In this document: one piece after another, positions 41,646 through 52,456 of the stretch
Numbering within the stretch: the stretch's first letter is position 1
Layout of the letters: each line of letters begins with the position of its first letter
Source: Methylobacter sp.
Lineage (GTDB): Bacteria > Pseudomonadota > Gammaproteobacteria > Methylococcales > Methylomonadaceae
Length of the DNA stretch: 64,000 nucleotides
Assembly (NCBI GenBank): GCA_030679035.1
Contig: JAUXTH010000015.1
Span: 1-64,000 of the forward strand
Direction of reading: 5' to 3'
Notes under the pieces: model-generated
Databases searched by the model: none
Told to the model about the DNA's origin: nothing
Seen by the model: only the letters and a program-made list of their open reading frames with translations
Made by a program: the position numbers and the translations under genes

Positions 41646-43778
41646 ATGACTAAACCGATAACTGAAGTCTGGCCCGGCCGTCCCTATCCCCGCGGCGCAT
41701 TCTGGGATGGCGAAGGCGTGAATTTTGCTATTTTTTCCGAGCATGCCGAAAAAGTCGAGTTGTGTCTGTTTGATCCCAAGGGAAAGAACGAAGTCCAGCG
41801 CATAGAACTGAAAGAGCGTAGCGATATGGTCTGGCACTGCTATCTGCCTGAGGTTCGCCCAGGGCTGCTTTATGGTTTCCGCGTGCACGGACCTTATCGT
41901 CCAGAGGAGGGACATCGTTTCAATCCGCACAAGCTGCTGATAGAACCCTATGCGAAAGATATAGTAGGAACGCCGCGCTGGAGCGATGCCCATTTCGGTT
42001 ACAGCATCGGCAGCAAGCACGCCGATCTTTCTTTTAGTCGTCGCGACAATGCCGGCGTCATGCCGAAGTGCCGGGTTATCGATCAGACCTTTATCTGGGG
42101 AAATGATCAGCCCCCCGACATACACTGGCACGATATGGTGATTTATGAGCTGCACGTTAAAGGATTTACCATGCAGCATCCGGACATCCCTCCCCAGTTT
42201 CGCGGAACCTATGCCGGATTGGCGATGGAGCCGGCCATCAGTCATCTCAAGCGTCTGGGCGTGACGACGGTTGAACTGATGCCGGTGCATACTTTCCTTG
42301 ATGATCGCCACCTGATCGAACAAGGGATGCGCAATTACTGGGGATATAACTCGATTGGCTTTTTTGCGCCCGATTCCCGTTATTCGGCTAGCGGCCAGAT
42401 AAGCGAGTTTAAAACCATGGTAAAGGCCCTCCATAAGGCGGGCATTGAGGTCATTCTGGATGTGGTCTACAACCACACTGCCGAAGGAAATCAGCTGGGT
42501 CCGACGCTGTCCTTCCGCGGCATCGACAATGCTTCCTACTATCGCCTGGAGGGAGATAACCCGCGCTATTATAGAGACTACACCGGCTGCGGCAACACCC
42601 TGGACATGCAACATTCATGCGTACTCCAGTTGATCATGGACAGCCTGCGCTATTGGGTGCTGGACATGCATGTGGACGGCTTCCGTTTCGATCTGGCTTC
42701 CGCGCTGGCGCGGGAGTTGCACGAAGTAAACCAGCTGGGCACCTTCTTCGATACCATTCGCCAGGATCCAGTCCTGAGCACTATCAAGCTGATCGCCGAG
42801 CCCTGGGATCTAGGTGAAGGCGGCTATCAAGTAGGAAATTTCCCGATGGGTTGGGCGGAATGGAACGATAAGTATCGCGATAATATTCGAGCCTATTGGA
42901 AAGGCGATGGCGGGTTGCTCGGGGAGCTGGCGCAACGGTTGACTGGATCCAGCGATCTTTACGAACTCAGCGGGCGCAAGCCGCATGCCAGCATCAATTT
43001 CATCAGTGCGCACGACGGTTTTACCTTGCATGACCTGGTGACCTACGACGCCAAGCACAACGAGGCAAATCAAGAAGACAACCGCGATGGTAACGACAAT
43101 AACCATTCCTGGAATTGCGGCGTCGAGGGAGAAACCGACGATCCGGCGATTAATGCCTTGCGTTCCCGCCAGAAACGCAATCTTCTCGCTACCCTGCTGT
43201 TTTCACAGGGGGTTCCAATGCTGGTTGCAGGCGACGAGATGGGCCGTACCCAGCAAGGTAATAACAACGCCTATTGTCAGGACAACGCGATTAGCTGGCT
43301 AAGCTGGGAACTGAAGCCACAGGATCAGGATTTGCTTGAATTCACCCAACGCATTATCAATTTGCGCAAAGAACATCCCTTGCTCAGGAGACGCTATTTT
43401 TTTCAGGGGCGCCCCATTCGCGGCGGCGATGTGAAAGATCTGGTCTGGCTCAATCCGGACGGGTCCGAAATGAGCGATGAAGACTGGAATCAGACATTTT
43501 CGCGTTGTCTGGGCGTGCATCTTGTCGGCGATACCTTGAATGAAACCGACGGGCGCGGACGACGTTTAACGGACAATAATCTGCTGTTGCTGATCAATGC
43601 GCATCACGAGGACATTGCCTTTACACTGCCGGAATTCGACGAGCATTTCTATTGGGATGTATTGCTCGACACCTTTGATACCAGCGGTATACCCGAACTT
43701 TCTCGCTATAAAGTCGGAAAAGACTATCCCGTGCATGGACGGTCACTGGTGCTGCTAAAACAAGGCAAGTCTCAATGA
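41646..43778 (+). CDS. glgX: Glycogen debranching enzyme
   Basis: A 710-residue GH13 isoamylase-type enzyme that hydrolyses alpha-1,6 branches. An N-terminal CBM48 ([20 protein letters not shown]) precedes [28 protein letters not shown] with the nucleophile, [14 protein letters not shown] with the acid/base Glu, and [13 protein letters not shown]. In this cluster it would release linear chains, the substrate of TreY. The start has GAGAGAACTCAAT just upstream. Its stop overlaps the next start (ATGA at 43775). Confidence 0.95.
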   Translation: MTKPITEVWPGRPYPRGAFWDGEGVNFAIFSEHAEKVELCLFDPKGKNEVQRIELKERSDMVWHCYLPEVRPGLLYGFRVHGPYRPEEGHRFNPHKLLIEPYAKDIVGTPRWSDAHFGYSIGSKHADLSFSRRDNAGVMPKCRVIDQTFIWGNDQPPDIHWHDMVIYELHVKGFTMQHPDIPPQFRGTYAGLAMEPAISHLKRLGVTTVELMPVHTFLDDRHLIEQGMRNYWGYNSIGFFAPDSRYSASGQISEFKTMVKALHKAGIEVILDVVYNHTAEGNQLGPTLSFRGIDNASYYRLEGDNPRYYRDYTGCGNTLDMQHSCVLQLIMDSLRYWVLDMHVDGFRFDLASALARELHEVNQLGTFFDTIRQDPVLSTIKLIAEPWDLGEGGYQVGNFPMGWAEWNDKYRDNIRAYWKGDGGLLGELAQRLTGSSDLYELSGRKPHASINFISAHDGFTLHDLVTYDAKHNEANQEDNRDGNDNNHSWNCGVEGETDDPAINALRSRQKRNLLATLLFSQGVPMLVAGDEMGRTQQGNNNAYCQDNAISWLSWELKPQDQDLLEFTQRIINLRKEHPLLRRRYFFQGRPIRGGDVKDLVWLNPDGSEMSDEDWNQTFSRCLGVHLVGDTLNETDGRGRRLTDNNLLLLINAHHEDIAFTLPEFDEHFYWDVLLDTFDTSGIPELSRYKVGKDYPVHGRSLVLLKQGKSQ

Positions 43779-45607
43779 GAAGGTCGCACGATATGCCTTT
43801 TGGCGCATGCATGCTGCCTGATGGCGGCATCCATTTCCGTCTGTGGGCGCCGTCGGTAAGGCGGGTCGAGTTAATATTGAAAAATAACACCGACAAAGAA
43901 ATTATCTTACCGATGCACCGGCTTGCAGACGGCTGGTTCCAGATCAAAACTTCTCCGCAACAGGCGACACCCGGAACCTTATATCATTACCGTCTGGACG
44001 GCGGGCTTAGCGTACCCGATCCGGCGTCGCGCGCCAATCCGCAAGACGTTCACGGCCCCAGTCAGGTCGTCGATGCGACGGCCTTTATCTGGCAGGACGA
44101 TAGCTGGCAGGGCCGTCCCTGGCATGAAGCGGTCATCTATGAGCTGCATCTGGGCACATTCACGAATGAGGGTACCTTCAGGGCAGCCATCCAGCGCCTC
44201 GACTACTTGGTGGAATTAGGTATTACCGCCATTGAGCTGATGCCGGCGGCGGATTTTCCAGGCACGCGCAACTGGGGCTACGACGGTGTGCTGCTGTTTG
44301 CGCCCGACCACAGTTACGGTTCCCCGGATGATCTGAAGGCGCTGGTGCAGGCGGCACATGCGCGCGGATTGATGGTGTTGCTCGACGTTGTGTACAACCA
44401 CTTTGGGCCGGACGGCAATTATCTACATTCTTATGCCCAGCAGTTTTTTAGCGAGCGCCATCATACGCCGTGGGGCGCGGCTATTAATTTTGACGGCGAC
44501 GGCAGCCGCACAGTGCGCGATTTTTTCATTCATAACGCGTTGTACTGGCTTGAAGAATACCATTTCGACGGGCTGCGGCTCGACGCTGTGCACGCCATTA
44601 TTGACGACAGTCGGCCGGACATCGTCGAAGAACTGGCTGCGGCGGTTCAGGCCGGGCCTGGACAATCCCGCAAGGTGCACCTGATACTGGAGAACGACGC
44701 CAATACAGCTCGATATCTAAAACTAGGAACCATTGCCGCCCAGTGGAACGACGATATTCACCATGCCCTGCACTTCCTGCTGACCGGCGAACGTGACGGC
44801 TACTACGCCGATTATGCCGGTCAGCCGACACGCCATCTGGCACGCTGTCTGGCGGAGGGCTTTGCCTTCCAGGGCGAGCCTTCACCCTTTCGCGATGGTC
44901 GGCCGCGCGGCGAGCCCAGCGGAGACTTGCCGCCCGGCGCTTTCATCAATTTCATCCAAACGCACGACCAGATAGGCAACCGCGCTTACGGCGAGCGCAT
45001 TGCCATGCTTGCACAACAACGACCGCTGCAAATTGCGCTGGCTGTGTTGCTGCTGGCGCCGTCGCCGCCCCTGCTGTTCATGGGCGAGGAATTTGCTGCG
45101 GCAACGCCATTCCAGTTTTTCTGCGATTTCCAGGGTGATCTGGCCGAAGCAATAACCGAGGGGCGACGGCGCGAATTCGCCGGTTTCCGTAAATTCGCCG
45201 ATCCCGCCGCACGTGCAGGTATTCCCGATCCTAACGATCCGGCTACCTTCGTAAGGTGCAAGCTCAATTGGGACTGCCTGGATGAGCCGCAACACAAGGC
45301 CTGGCTCGAGTATTACCGCAGTTTGTTGACACTACGCCGCACGCATGTCGTGCCACGCTTGTCGGGCATGGACGGTGGAGCTGAATTCGAATTGATCGGG
45401 GCGTCGGGTCTGGTCGTGCGCTGGCGTCTGGGTGACAGTGCTCAGCTGATGCTGTTAGCCAATCTGGGTGATGATCAAGTCGAAGGCGCATTGCGTTTTG
45501 CCGGTACGTCATTGTATTGCAGCCAACCCGACCTGCCGGAAATCCTTGCCGTTGGTCGCATGCCGCCCTGGTGTGCGGCCTGGTTCATTGAGGAAGCTCA
45601 ACTATGA
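43775..45607 (+). CDS. treZ: Malto-oligosyltrehalose trehalohydrolase
   Basis: A 610-residue GH13 enzyme that cuts trehalose from maltooligosyltrehalose made by TreY. Motifs: [52 protein letters not shown] with the nucleophile, [13 protein letters not shown], and [16 protein letters not shown]. It may start at the ATG overlapping glgX (43775) or at 43793, 6 codons later. The stop overlaps the treY start (ATGA at 45604). Confidence 0.95.
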   Translation: MRRSHDMPFGACMLPDGGIHFRLWAPSVRRVELILKNNTDKEIILPMHRLADGWFQIKTSPQQATPGTLYHYRLDGGLSVPDPASRANPQDVHGPSQVVDATAFIWQDDSWQGRPWHEAVIYELHLGTFTNEGTFRAAIQRLDYLVELGITAIELMPAADFPGTRNWGYDGVLLFAPDHSYGSPDDLKALVQAAHARGLMVLLDVVYNHFGPDGNYLHSYAQQFFSERHHTPWGAAINFDGDGSRTVRDFFIHNALYWLEEYHFDGLRLDAVHAIIDDSRPDIVEELAAAVQAGPGQSRKVHLILENDANTARYLKLGTIAAQWNDDIHHALHFLLTGERDGYYADYAGQPTRHLARCLAEGFAFQGEPSPFRDGRPRGEPSGDLPPGAFINFIQTHDQIGNRAYGERIAMLAQQRPLQIALAVLLLAPSPPLLFMGEEFAAATPFQFFCDFQGDLAEAITEGRRREFAGFRKFADPAARAGIPDPNDPATFVRCKLNWDCLDEPQHKAWLEYYRSLLTLRRTHVVPRLSGMDGGAEFELIGASGLVVRWRLGDSAQLMLLANLGDDQVEGALRFAGTSLYCSQPDLPEILAVGRMPPWCAAWFIEEAQL

Positions 45608-48600
45608 AACCTCCTAAGACGCCCGCAGCTGGCCATGACAGTGCGGATGAGAGCGCATCTGCCGCACCGGTCACGCTTCCATCCGCACATGCGGATAACT
45701 CCACTCGCTGGCTATTGACACGGGAAGACAGTAGGCGTGAAGAAGCGTTATTTCAGCCGCCCGCGCCGCGCATTCCATTGTCCACCTATCGCCTGCAATT
45801 CAACCGCGATTTCACGTTTAACCAGGCCCGCGAGATTGTCCCCTATCTGAGCGCGCTGGGCATCTCGCACCTGTATGCTTCGCCCTATCTGAAGGCGCGG
45901 CCAGGTAGTCGGCACGGCTACGACATCATTGATCACAACGCACTGAATCCCGAAATCGGCACTTACGAGGAGTTTGTGCAGCTTTGTGCAACCCTCGCCG
46001 AACACGGTATGGGACAGGTGCTTGATGTGGTGCCCAATCATATGGGCGTACAGGGTGGGGACAATGCCTGGTGGCTGGACGTGTTGGAAAATGGTCAGGC
46101 ATCCGCACATGCTGGATTCTTCGATATTGACTGGACGCCGATAAAGGCCAAGCTGCACGGCAAGGTTCTGTTGCCGGTGTTGGGTAACTCTTATGGTGCG
46201 GTGCTGGACAATGCCGAATTACAACTGCGCTTTGACGCGGAACGTGGTGAATTCGTCATTTATTACTACGAACACCACTTTCCTGTGGATCCGGCGGAAT
46301 ACCCGCATATTTTGGCATATCGCATAGATACCTTGAGCACCTGTTTAGGGCAGGACAATCCGTTACTGATGGAATACCAGAGTCTGGTCACTGCGTTCCG
46401 TAATCTTCCGCCCCGTGATGAGGACTCGCCTGAACGTCAGGTTGAGCGCAGGCGCGACAAGGAAGTATACAAGCGTCACCTTGCCGGTCTCGTTGAGCAA
46501 TCTTCCGACATCGCCCGGTTTCTGGAAGAAAACCTGAGCTTCTTCAACGGCACGGCCGGGGAATCATCCAGCTTCGATCAGCTCCACCACTTGATTGAGG
46601 CGCAAGCCTACCGGCTGGCGTTCTGGCGGGTGGCCTCGGACGAGATTAATTACCGGCGGTTTTTCGATATCAACGATCTTGCCGGGCTGCGTATGGAGAA
46701 CGACGAGGTCTTCGATGCGACCCATCAGTTATTGCTGCGGCTGGTTCAGGAAGGCAAGCTGGATGGCCTGCGTCTGGATCATCCGGATGGACTGTACGAT
46801 CCGGAGGCTTATTTTCACAAGCTGGTCGAGCAATGCGGCCGCACGGGGCACGCGCCTTATCTGGTGGTGGAAAAAATCCTGGCGGTTCGCGAGGCTTTAC
46901 GCTCCAGCTGGCCGGTGCAAGGTACTACGGGTTACGAATTCACTAATCTGCTCAATGGGCTGTTTGTGGCTACCAGTGCCGCCAAGCGTATGACGCGCCT
47001 GTATAACAGCTTCATCGGAGAGCGTGTCAACTTCGACGATCTGCTCTACCGTTCCAAAAAGCTTATCATGAAGACCGCGCTGGCGGGAGAGCTGAATGTA
47101 TTGGCCAACCTGCTCTCGAAAATCGCCGAAGACGACCGTCATACCTGCGATTACACGCTGAACGGATTGCGTGCGGCATTGGCTGAGATAGTCGCCTGCT
47201 TCCCGGTTTATCGTGGTTACATCAGCGCCCGCGAAGTTGCGCCGGAAGACCGCCGTAACATCGAACAGGCAACGGCAGCGGCTAAACGCAGAAGTACAAC
47301 GGCAGATACCAGCATCTTCGATTTTCTGCGTGAGGTACTTACACTTGCTGCAGCTGATGGAAAAACACCCGCGTATTATGAGCAGGTGCTTGCATTTGCG
47401 ATGAAATTCCAACAATTCACCAGCCCGGTCATGGCAAAAGGACTGGAGGATACCAGCGCCTATATCTATCACCGCTTGCTGTCGCTCAACGAAGTCGGCG
47501 GCGATCCGCGTCAGTTCGGCGTGACCCGCACCGCATTTCATCGAGCCAATCAAGCGCGCGCTGAGAATTGGCCGCACACAATGTTGGCCACTTCCACTCA
47601 CGACACCAAGCGTAGCGAGGATATACGCGCGCGCCTCAATGTGCTGTCTGAAATACCGGCTGCCTGGCGGCTGGCACTACGACACTGGAGTCGCGCCAAC
47701 CGAAGCTTCAAGCGTAGGGTGGATGGGATGCCTGTGCCCACACCCAACGATGAGTATTTCATCTATCAGACATTGCTTGGTATCTGGCCGCAAGGCGAAC
47801 CGGATAAAAACGAAATGGCGCGATTGGGTGTTCGGATCGCGGAATATCTGGTCAAGGCGGTGCGTGAAGCCAAGATCTATACCAGCTGGATAAACCCCAA
47901 TACACCGTATGAAGACGCAATCCTGGCATTCGCCGATACGCTGATAAATGCACCGGCGGAAAGTGCGTTCCTGACCGATTTTCTGCCTTTTCAGAGGAGG
48001 ATTGCGCGGCTCGGGCTATTCAACAGCCTGTCGCAGACATTGATCAAGCTCACTGTTCCAGGTGTGCCGGATATTTATCAAGGTTGCGAATGTTGGGATT
48101 TCAGCCTGGTGGACCCCGATAACCGGCGGCCGGTCGATTTCGGTCACCGCCGAACCCTACTTGATTCATTGCTGACACTTACCACGTTGGAATCGCAACA
48201 GCGTAGCGCAGGGGTACGCGCGTTATGCGACACGCTGGAAGACGGCCGGACCAAATTGCTGATCGTCAGAACGGCGCTGGCGTTGCGGGAACGCTGGCCG
48301 GACGTGTTTTTGCAAGGAAGCTATTTACCGCTGGCAGTCAAGGGAGAACATGCTGCTCATCTGTGCGCTTATGCCCGTATTGCCGGTGGGCGTACCGTCA
48401 TTACGGTGGCACCGCGTTTCTTCGCACAGTTGCTGGGTGAAACCGACATGCTTCCTCTGGGAGAAAAGATTTGGGGAAATACAACAGTGGACTTGCCTTT
48501 TCATCGGCGCGATAACCCATACTCATGCGCCTTCACGGAAAAAGTGCTAAAACCCCAGCAGCGGCGGTCCGGATGGTGTCTGCCCGTCGCACAAGTGCTG

Positions 48601-48663
48601 GCAGAATTTCCGGTAGGCCTGATCGTCAATGAGAGAGGTTTGAAGTCCAATAGTGTCGGATAA
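45604..48663 (+). CDS. treY: Malto-oligosyltrehalose synthase
   Basis: A 1019-residue GH13_26 enzyme that isomerises the reducing-end linkage of maltodextrins to alpha,alpha-1,1, giving maltooligosyltrehalose. A non-conserved ~55-residue N-terminus is followed by PLSTYRLQFNRDFTFNQARE, ASPYLKARPGSRHGYDIIDH, QVLDVVPNHMGVQG, LDGLRLDHPDGLYDPEAYFH with the nucleophile, VVEKILAVREALR, and TSTHDTKRSEDIRARLN. It is coupled to treZ. The pair makes trehalose from glucan, alongside the TreS route. Last gene of the cluster. Confidence 0.95.
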   Translation: MKPPKTPAAGHDSADESASAAPVTLPSAHADNSTRWLLTREDSRREEALFQPPAPRIPLSTYRLQFNRDFTFNQAREIVPYLSALGISHLYASPYLKARPGSRHGYDIIDHNALNPEIGTYEEFVQLCATLAEHGMGQVLDVVPNHMGVQGGDNAWWLDVLENGQASAHAGFFDIDWTPIKAKLHGKVLLPVLGNSYGAVLDNAELQLRFDAERGEFVIYYYEHHFPVDPAEYPHILAYRIDTLSTCLGQDNPLLMEYQSLVTAFRNLPPRDEDSPERQVERRRDKEVYKRHLAGLVEQSSDIARFLEENLSFFNGTAGESSSFDQLHHLIEAQAYRLAFWRVASDEINYRRFFDINDLAGLRMENDEVFDATHQLLLRLVQEGKLDGLRLDHPDGLYDPEAYFHKLVEQCGRTGHAPYLVVEKILAVREALRSSWPVQGTTGYEFTNLLNGLFVATSAAKRMTRLYNSFIGERVNFDDLLYRSKKLIMKTALAGELNVLANLLSKIAEDDRHTCDYTLNGLRAALAEIVACFPVYRGYISAREVAPEDRRNIEQATAAAKRRSTTADTSIFDFLREVLTLAAADGKTPAYYEQVLAFAMKFQQFTSPVMAKGLEDTSAYIYHRLLSLNEVGGDPRQFGVTRTAFHRANQARAENWPHTMLATSTHDTKRSEDIRARLNVLSEIPAAWRLALRHWSRANRSFKRRVDGMPVPTPNDEYFIYQTLLGIWPQGEPDKNEMARLGVRIAEYLVKAVREAKIYTSWINPNTPYEDAILAFADTLINAPAESAFLTDFLPFQRRIARLGLFNSLSQTLIKLTVPGVPDIYQGCECWDFSLVDPDNRRPVDFGHRRTLLDSLLTLTTLESQQRSAGVRALCDTLEDGRTKLLIVRTALALRERWPDVFLQGSYLPLAVKGEHAAHLCAYARIAGGRTVITVAPRFFAQLLGETDMLPLGEKIWGNTTVDLPFHRRDNPYSCAFTEKVLKPQQRRSGWCLPVAQVLAEFPVGLIVNERGLKSNSVG

Positions 48664-48995
48664 ACGGTGTATCCCATCAAAAACCCCGGTATCCGTTGTT
48701 CCAGCCAATACCGTGGTCTATCCTGTAATGAAGCCCCCTGCCCCGGTGCTGGGTAAATTCCAATTGTAGGTACGGCGATATTTCATTCAGGGCGGTGACT
48801 TCTTGTCGCGATCAATCAGGATGGACTGGGCTGTAAAAAAGCGTCCAAAATTTATCACTATCAGCACCGGTTTTTCCAGTTAAATACGTCAGTAGGTATT
48901 TTAATAACGATAAGATAACAAGGCTTGTCGTTTGAGCGACCGATGGCAAAGCCGCCATGATGTTAGCCGTCGCGCCATAAGATCAAAAAACCTCG
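48664..48995. other. Intergenic, nothing recognised
   Basis: Between the end of the glucan cluster and the convergent DUF4105 gene. No clear hairpin with a T-run, no open frame with a ribosome-binding site and no 5-4-5 dyad were seen. A GTAGGTACGGCGAT sequence near 48766 matches only half of the dyad. Confidence 0.35.
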
Positions 48996-50000
48996 TTAAT
49001 GGCGCGGCGTAGAAGCCACCCGTATTCGCTTGGAAAAATCAGTCGCCTGATCGGCAGCCTGAGCCAAGCTGTTGATATAAGCCTGTCGCTGCAATTCTGA
49101 TAAAGGAACCTGCTGCTCAAGTAACTTCGACTCATAGAGATATTCAGGCAGGTAACCACTCAGCAGAATTTTCCAGGAAAAAGGTAATTGTTCATCGCTA
49201 ACCCATGAACGAACCCAAATAGCCGTGGTGCAATTGTCCAGCAAGGTATTATAAAACTGCGGCTTTTCGTGCAATTCGTTGATTTTTTTCAGGTAACCCA
49301 GAAACAAGCGTTGTCCGTTTTCCTTGGAGCCTTTTATTCGGTAGAGATAGCCCTCTTCAGGAGGATTCTTGCGATAGTTGCTGCGCAATCGAATGACATC
49401 GCGCTCGTCGGCCAGGATATAAATAAGCTCGTATTGACGGAAAAATCCTTTAATTGTCGAATATTCCTCATTCAGCTCTTTGCGGGTTTCAATCGAAACA
49501 GCCAGTTGGCCCTGTTCACCGAAATTAAAACTTATGATCGTATGCGCGATGGCAGGCCCCATCCAATAAAAGGCGAAGAGATCCACGCCATCGAGCTTGG
49601 TTATATCATAGGATTGATCGTAATAGGCCGGTTGGTAGTCAAATTCACTCCGATAATTAAAGTTGCGGATATTGTGTACCGTGACGATGCCCCCTTCAAA
49701 AGTGGCATAGGGAAGTTGGCTGACATCCGGTTGCCACGCTCGATCATTCGAAGGCGTAATCTCTAACCACCAAACAAGGATGCCGATAAACAATACTAAA
49801 TGACCCAGAACCCATTGAATGCGCCAACGAAACCATAAAACACCCATTAATACCGCAAAACCAAACAAGCCAAATACCGTAGCCACACACACTTGAGCCA
49901 ACCCTGTCTGGGAATCGCCATAATATACAGCCAACACTCCCCAAACTGTTGTTCCAATCAGCATGACTGAAAGAAAAAATCCTTTGAGTAATTTAATCAT
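48996..50000 (-). CDS. DUF4105 membrane protein
   Basis: A 334-residue protein. Three hydrophobic segments lie in the first ~85 residues (GFFLSVMLIGTTVWGVLAVY, VCVATVFGLFGFAVLMGVLW, LGHLVLFIGILVWW), followed by a large soluble DUF4105 domain (LDGVDLFAFYWMGPAIAHTI, YNTLLDNCTTAIWVRSWV). The conserved Asn-Cys near the end of the domain recalls a papain-like Cys site, but activity is unproven. I chose the ATG at 50000. The first ~75 residues recur in a truncated copy at 52652-52906. Confidence 0.8.
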   Translation of the reverse strand: MIKLLKGFFLSVMLIGTTVWGVLAVYYGDSQTGLAQVCVATVFGLFGFAVLMGVLWFRWRIQWVLGHLVLFIGILVWWLEITPSNDRAWQPDVSQLPYATFEGGIVTVHNIRNFNYRSEFDYQPAYYDQSYDITKLDGVDLFAFYWMGPAIAHTIISFNFGEQGQLAVSIETRKELNEEYSTIKGFFRQYELIYILADERDVIRLRSNYRKNPPEEGYLYRIKGSKENGQRLFLGYLKKINELHEKPQFYNTLLDNCTTAIWVRSWVSDEQLPFSWKILLSGYLPEYLYESKLLEQQVPLSELQRQAYINSLAQAADQATDFSKRIRVASTPRH

Positions 50001-50075
50001 AATCCCACCCAAGCCTAAGCGGGCAACCACGTCCCCGATGCTTCAACGTACCATTGAATCAAAATATGCTTTATA
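49760..50075 (-). repeat. Duplicated segment, copy A (5' part and leader of DUF4105 gene)
   Basis: Similar to 52675-52990 through the leader (including TTGAATCAAAATATGCTTTA) and the first ~75 codons. The two copies are in the same orientation and flank the response-regulator and Crp/Fnr genes. Confidence 0.85.
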
Positions 50076-50263
50076 GGCAATTGAACTTTCCAATGGTAAA
50101 TAATGGAATACGGGTATCAAATACGGTTTACTGATTTTTTCAACAGTACACACCGCCTCAAACCTTGAATTGGAAATAAATCAATCAACTGGAAGTTCAG
50201 TTCAAACTGGAAATCGAAACCTTGATGAAGCTTAATGTGCAATTATTTTATTGTTGTAACGAT

Positions 50264-51115
50264 CTACAAATTATCGGTCGATTCATCGTTGGGGCGCATC
50301 GTGTCGGTCACGTCCTTGCCGATCCCTCGGTAGCCGGTAAAGCGGCCGCAATGGTCAAACATCGGCTCCCCGCTCACCATTAAATATTGCCGCGAGCCGT
50401 CGGGGTTGGTCCGGCTGTAGACGAAGTCAAGGAAGGGGCGTCTGGCTGCCAGGTTCGCTTCAAGTATTTCTTGTTCTGCTTCGTTCCAGATGATCCCCTG
50501 ATCTTGCCTTGTTTTGCCCAACGCGTCATCGACCCGGATTCCGAGCATTTCAAGCACCGGGCCGTAAACCTTGGTGAAATGTCCGTTCTCGTCCTGTTCC
50601 CAATACCAGTCGGACGACAGCTCAGTCAGACGGCGAAAACGCGCTTCGCTTTCACATAGTTCGGCGGTCCGTTCCAGCACTGTTTGTTCCAGCTCCTTGT
50701 TGTAATTACTTAGCTTTTTGTACAACAGCCGCACTTCCAGCAGGTTGTGGATGCGCGTCCGTACTTCGACCAGATCAAACGGTTTGCTGACAAAGTCTTT
50801 CGCGCCGGCAGCGAGCGCCCGCAGCTTGTGGCCTGGTTGGGCAGTGATCACGAGTACTGGAAGGTAGCCATCTGTTTCAATTTCCTTAAGGCCTTCCATC
50901 ACCTGGAAGCCATCCATGTCAGGCATCTGCAGATCGAGCAGGATCAGGTCGTAGCGGTTTTTACGATGCAGTTCGCAGACCGCATAGGGATCTATCGTCG
51001 ACGCAATGCAAGCATAACCGACATCGCGTAGCATTTCCTCAAACAGAAGCACATTGAATTGCTGATCGTCAACGATCAGAATGCCGGCGTTAAGAATTTC
51101 TTGTTCGCTAATCAT
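50264..51115 (-). CDS. Response regulator with PAS output domain
   Basis: A 283-residue protein. The receiver domain at about 10-125 has acidic D16/D17 (GILIVDDQQFNVLLFEEMLR), the phosphoacceptor D61 (LILLDLQMPDMDG) and the Lys in FVSKPFDLVEV. A coiled coil follows (LLYKKLSNYNKELEQTVLER), then a PAS domain at about 150-275 ending in a PAC-like GRFTGYRGIGKDVTD. No output enzyme follows, so it may act by protein contact or is a shortened PAS-kinase or GGDEF protein. The ATG at 51115 overlaps the end of the upstream receiver remnant. Confidence 0.82.
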   Translation of the reverse strand: MISEQEILNAGILIVDDQQFNVLLFEEMLRDVGYACIASTIDPYAVCELHRKNRYDLILLDLQMPDMDGFQVMEGLKEIETDGYLPVLVITAQPGHKLRALAAGAKDFVSKPFDLVEVRTRIHNLLEVRLLYKKLSNYNKELEQTVLERTAELCESEARFRRLTELSSDWYWEQDENGHFTKVYGPVLEMLGIRVDDALGKTRQDQGIIWNEAEQEILEANLAARRPFLDFVYSRTNPDGSRQYLMVSGEPMFDHCGRFTGYRGIGKDVTDTMRPNDESTDNL

Positions 51116-51623
51116 CGTATTTGTCCGTTTTATTTGTGTTGACAAAGCCTATTTCAGAAAGTTTCAGAGCATCGTCCAAGGCGCTCATAAATTCATTGAC
51201 CTTAATGGGTTTGGTGAGATACCGGAAGAATCCCGCCTCCAGTCCCTTCTCGATATCGCGTGGCATGGCATTGGCACTGATGGCAACGACGGGGATATGC
51301 GTTGTTGCCGGATCTTCGCGTAGAATTTTCAGGGCTTGGATGCCGCTGATACCAGGCAAATTGATGTCCATCAGGATCACATCAGGGAGATGCGCGCGTG
51401 CCAGTGCAATGCCAAGATTGCCATCACGCGCGCTCAGCATGCGTATGAGCCTGCAGCGGGCTTGATAATGGAGGGATCGAGATTTTTTTCGGACATGGTT
51501 TACCTTTATGCAAATTGTGGAATTGGTCTGGAGACGGATCACGCGATGGTAGGCTTTTGTTGGATTACAGCGCAAAAAAACGCGCCTCGGCAATCGCTCC
51601 TGCATTGCTCTACCTTCCTGCAT
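51108..51623 (-). pseudogene. Receiver-domain remnant (probably the end of a hybrid kinase)
   Basis: The last ~110 codons read as the larger part of a receiver domain (MLSARDGNLGIALARAHLPD, VILMDINLPGISGIQALKIL, GFFRYLTKPIKVNEFMSALD) with the phosphoacceptor Asp and the Lys. The first beta strand and acidic pair that must precede it are missing; the upstream 60 codons are unrelated basic sequence. This sequence type normally sits at the C-terminus of hybrid histidine kinases, whose kinase part is absent. Expression of a shorter protein is possible but it would lack the acidic pocket. Confidence 0.6.
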
Positions 51624-51652
51624 TAACGCAGTCGTAACCTCACCTACATGAC

Positions 51653-52456
51653 TTAAACGCGAGTCTTGTCACAAACAAACATACCTTTATCATAGTGTTC
51701 TCGGGACGACTCAACTCCATGATTCATTGGAAGGCTCTTAACGGTTGCTATATCGCAGAGCAAGCGTTGGAATTCTTTCTTGACTACGTTGTAACATTCG
51801 CAAGCGCGGGACTCTAATCCCAACCGATCAAGTACCGTGATGTGACCTCGGCGGTAACTGATCAAGCCGGCGCGCTGTAAATTCCCGGCGGCTTCCGTAA
51901 TGCCTTCGCGACGTACGCCGAGCATACCGGCAATCAATTCCTGTGTCATAGTCAATTCATTCGAGGGCAATCGATCGAGGGTTAACAATAGCCAGCGACA
52001 CAATTGCTGCTCTATCGAATGATGCCGATTGCAGGCCGCAGTTTGGGACATCTGTGTAATTAATGCCTGGGTGTAACGCAGCATCAACCGCATCATCGGC
52101 CCCGCGCAATTGAATTCCTCAATCATCAACCGCCCTTTCAGTCGGTAACCGTAGCCCGCAGTCTGTACGGTGGCACGACTGGGCGTGGTATTGCCGCCCA
52201 TGAAAAGTGAAATTCCGAGTACACCCTCATTGCCCACTCCCGCGACTTCGGACGATGCGCCATTCTCCATGAGATAGTGCAGGGACACGATAGCGGTCGT
52301 CGGGAAATAAACGTGTTGCAATTGGCCGCCGGATTCGTAGAGAACTTCACCGAGCGGCATCGAGATCAGCTCCAGATGAGGGGCGATATGCTCGAATATT
52401 TTCGTAGGCAGGGCGGCGAGAAGATGGTTCTGATTGGGGGCATGCCGAGCGGACAT
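51653..52456 (-). CDS. Crp/Fnr-like transcription regulator 3
   Basis: A 267-residue paralogue of the regulators at 25461 and 27907. The beta-roll (VLYESGGQLQHVYFPTTAIV, NGASSEVAGVGNEGVLGISL) and the recognition region (MLGVRREGITEAAGNLQRAG) are conserved, with a longer C-terminal tail of ~30 residues. I chose the ATG at 52456, which aligns with the starts of the other two; the frame is open to 52528. The near-identical recognition helix suggests that all three bind the same DNA sequence. Confidence 0.85.
   Translation of the reverse strand: MSARHAPNQNHLLAALPTKIFEHIAPHLELISMPLGEVLYESGGQLQHVYFPTTAIVSLHYLMENGASSEVAGVGNEGVLGISLFMGGNTTPSRATVQTAGYGYRLKGRLMIEEFNCAGPMMRLMLRYTQALITQMSQTAACNRHHSIEQQLCRWLLLTLDRLPSNELTMTQELIAGMLGVRREGITEAAGNLQRAGLISYRRGHITVLDRLGLESRACECYNVVKKEFQRLLCDIATVKSLPMNHGVESSREHYDKGMFVCDKTRV

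Noticed and set aside
52165-52178. GTACGGTGGCACGA, resembling the dyad, inside Crp/Fnr regulator gene 3
   Set aside because: The right half-site does not match CGYAC and the sequence is explained by conserved codons (ATVQTAG).
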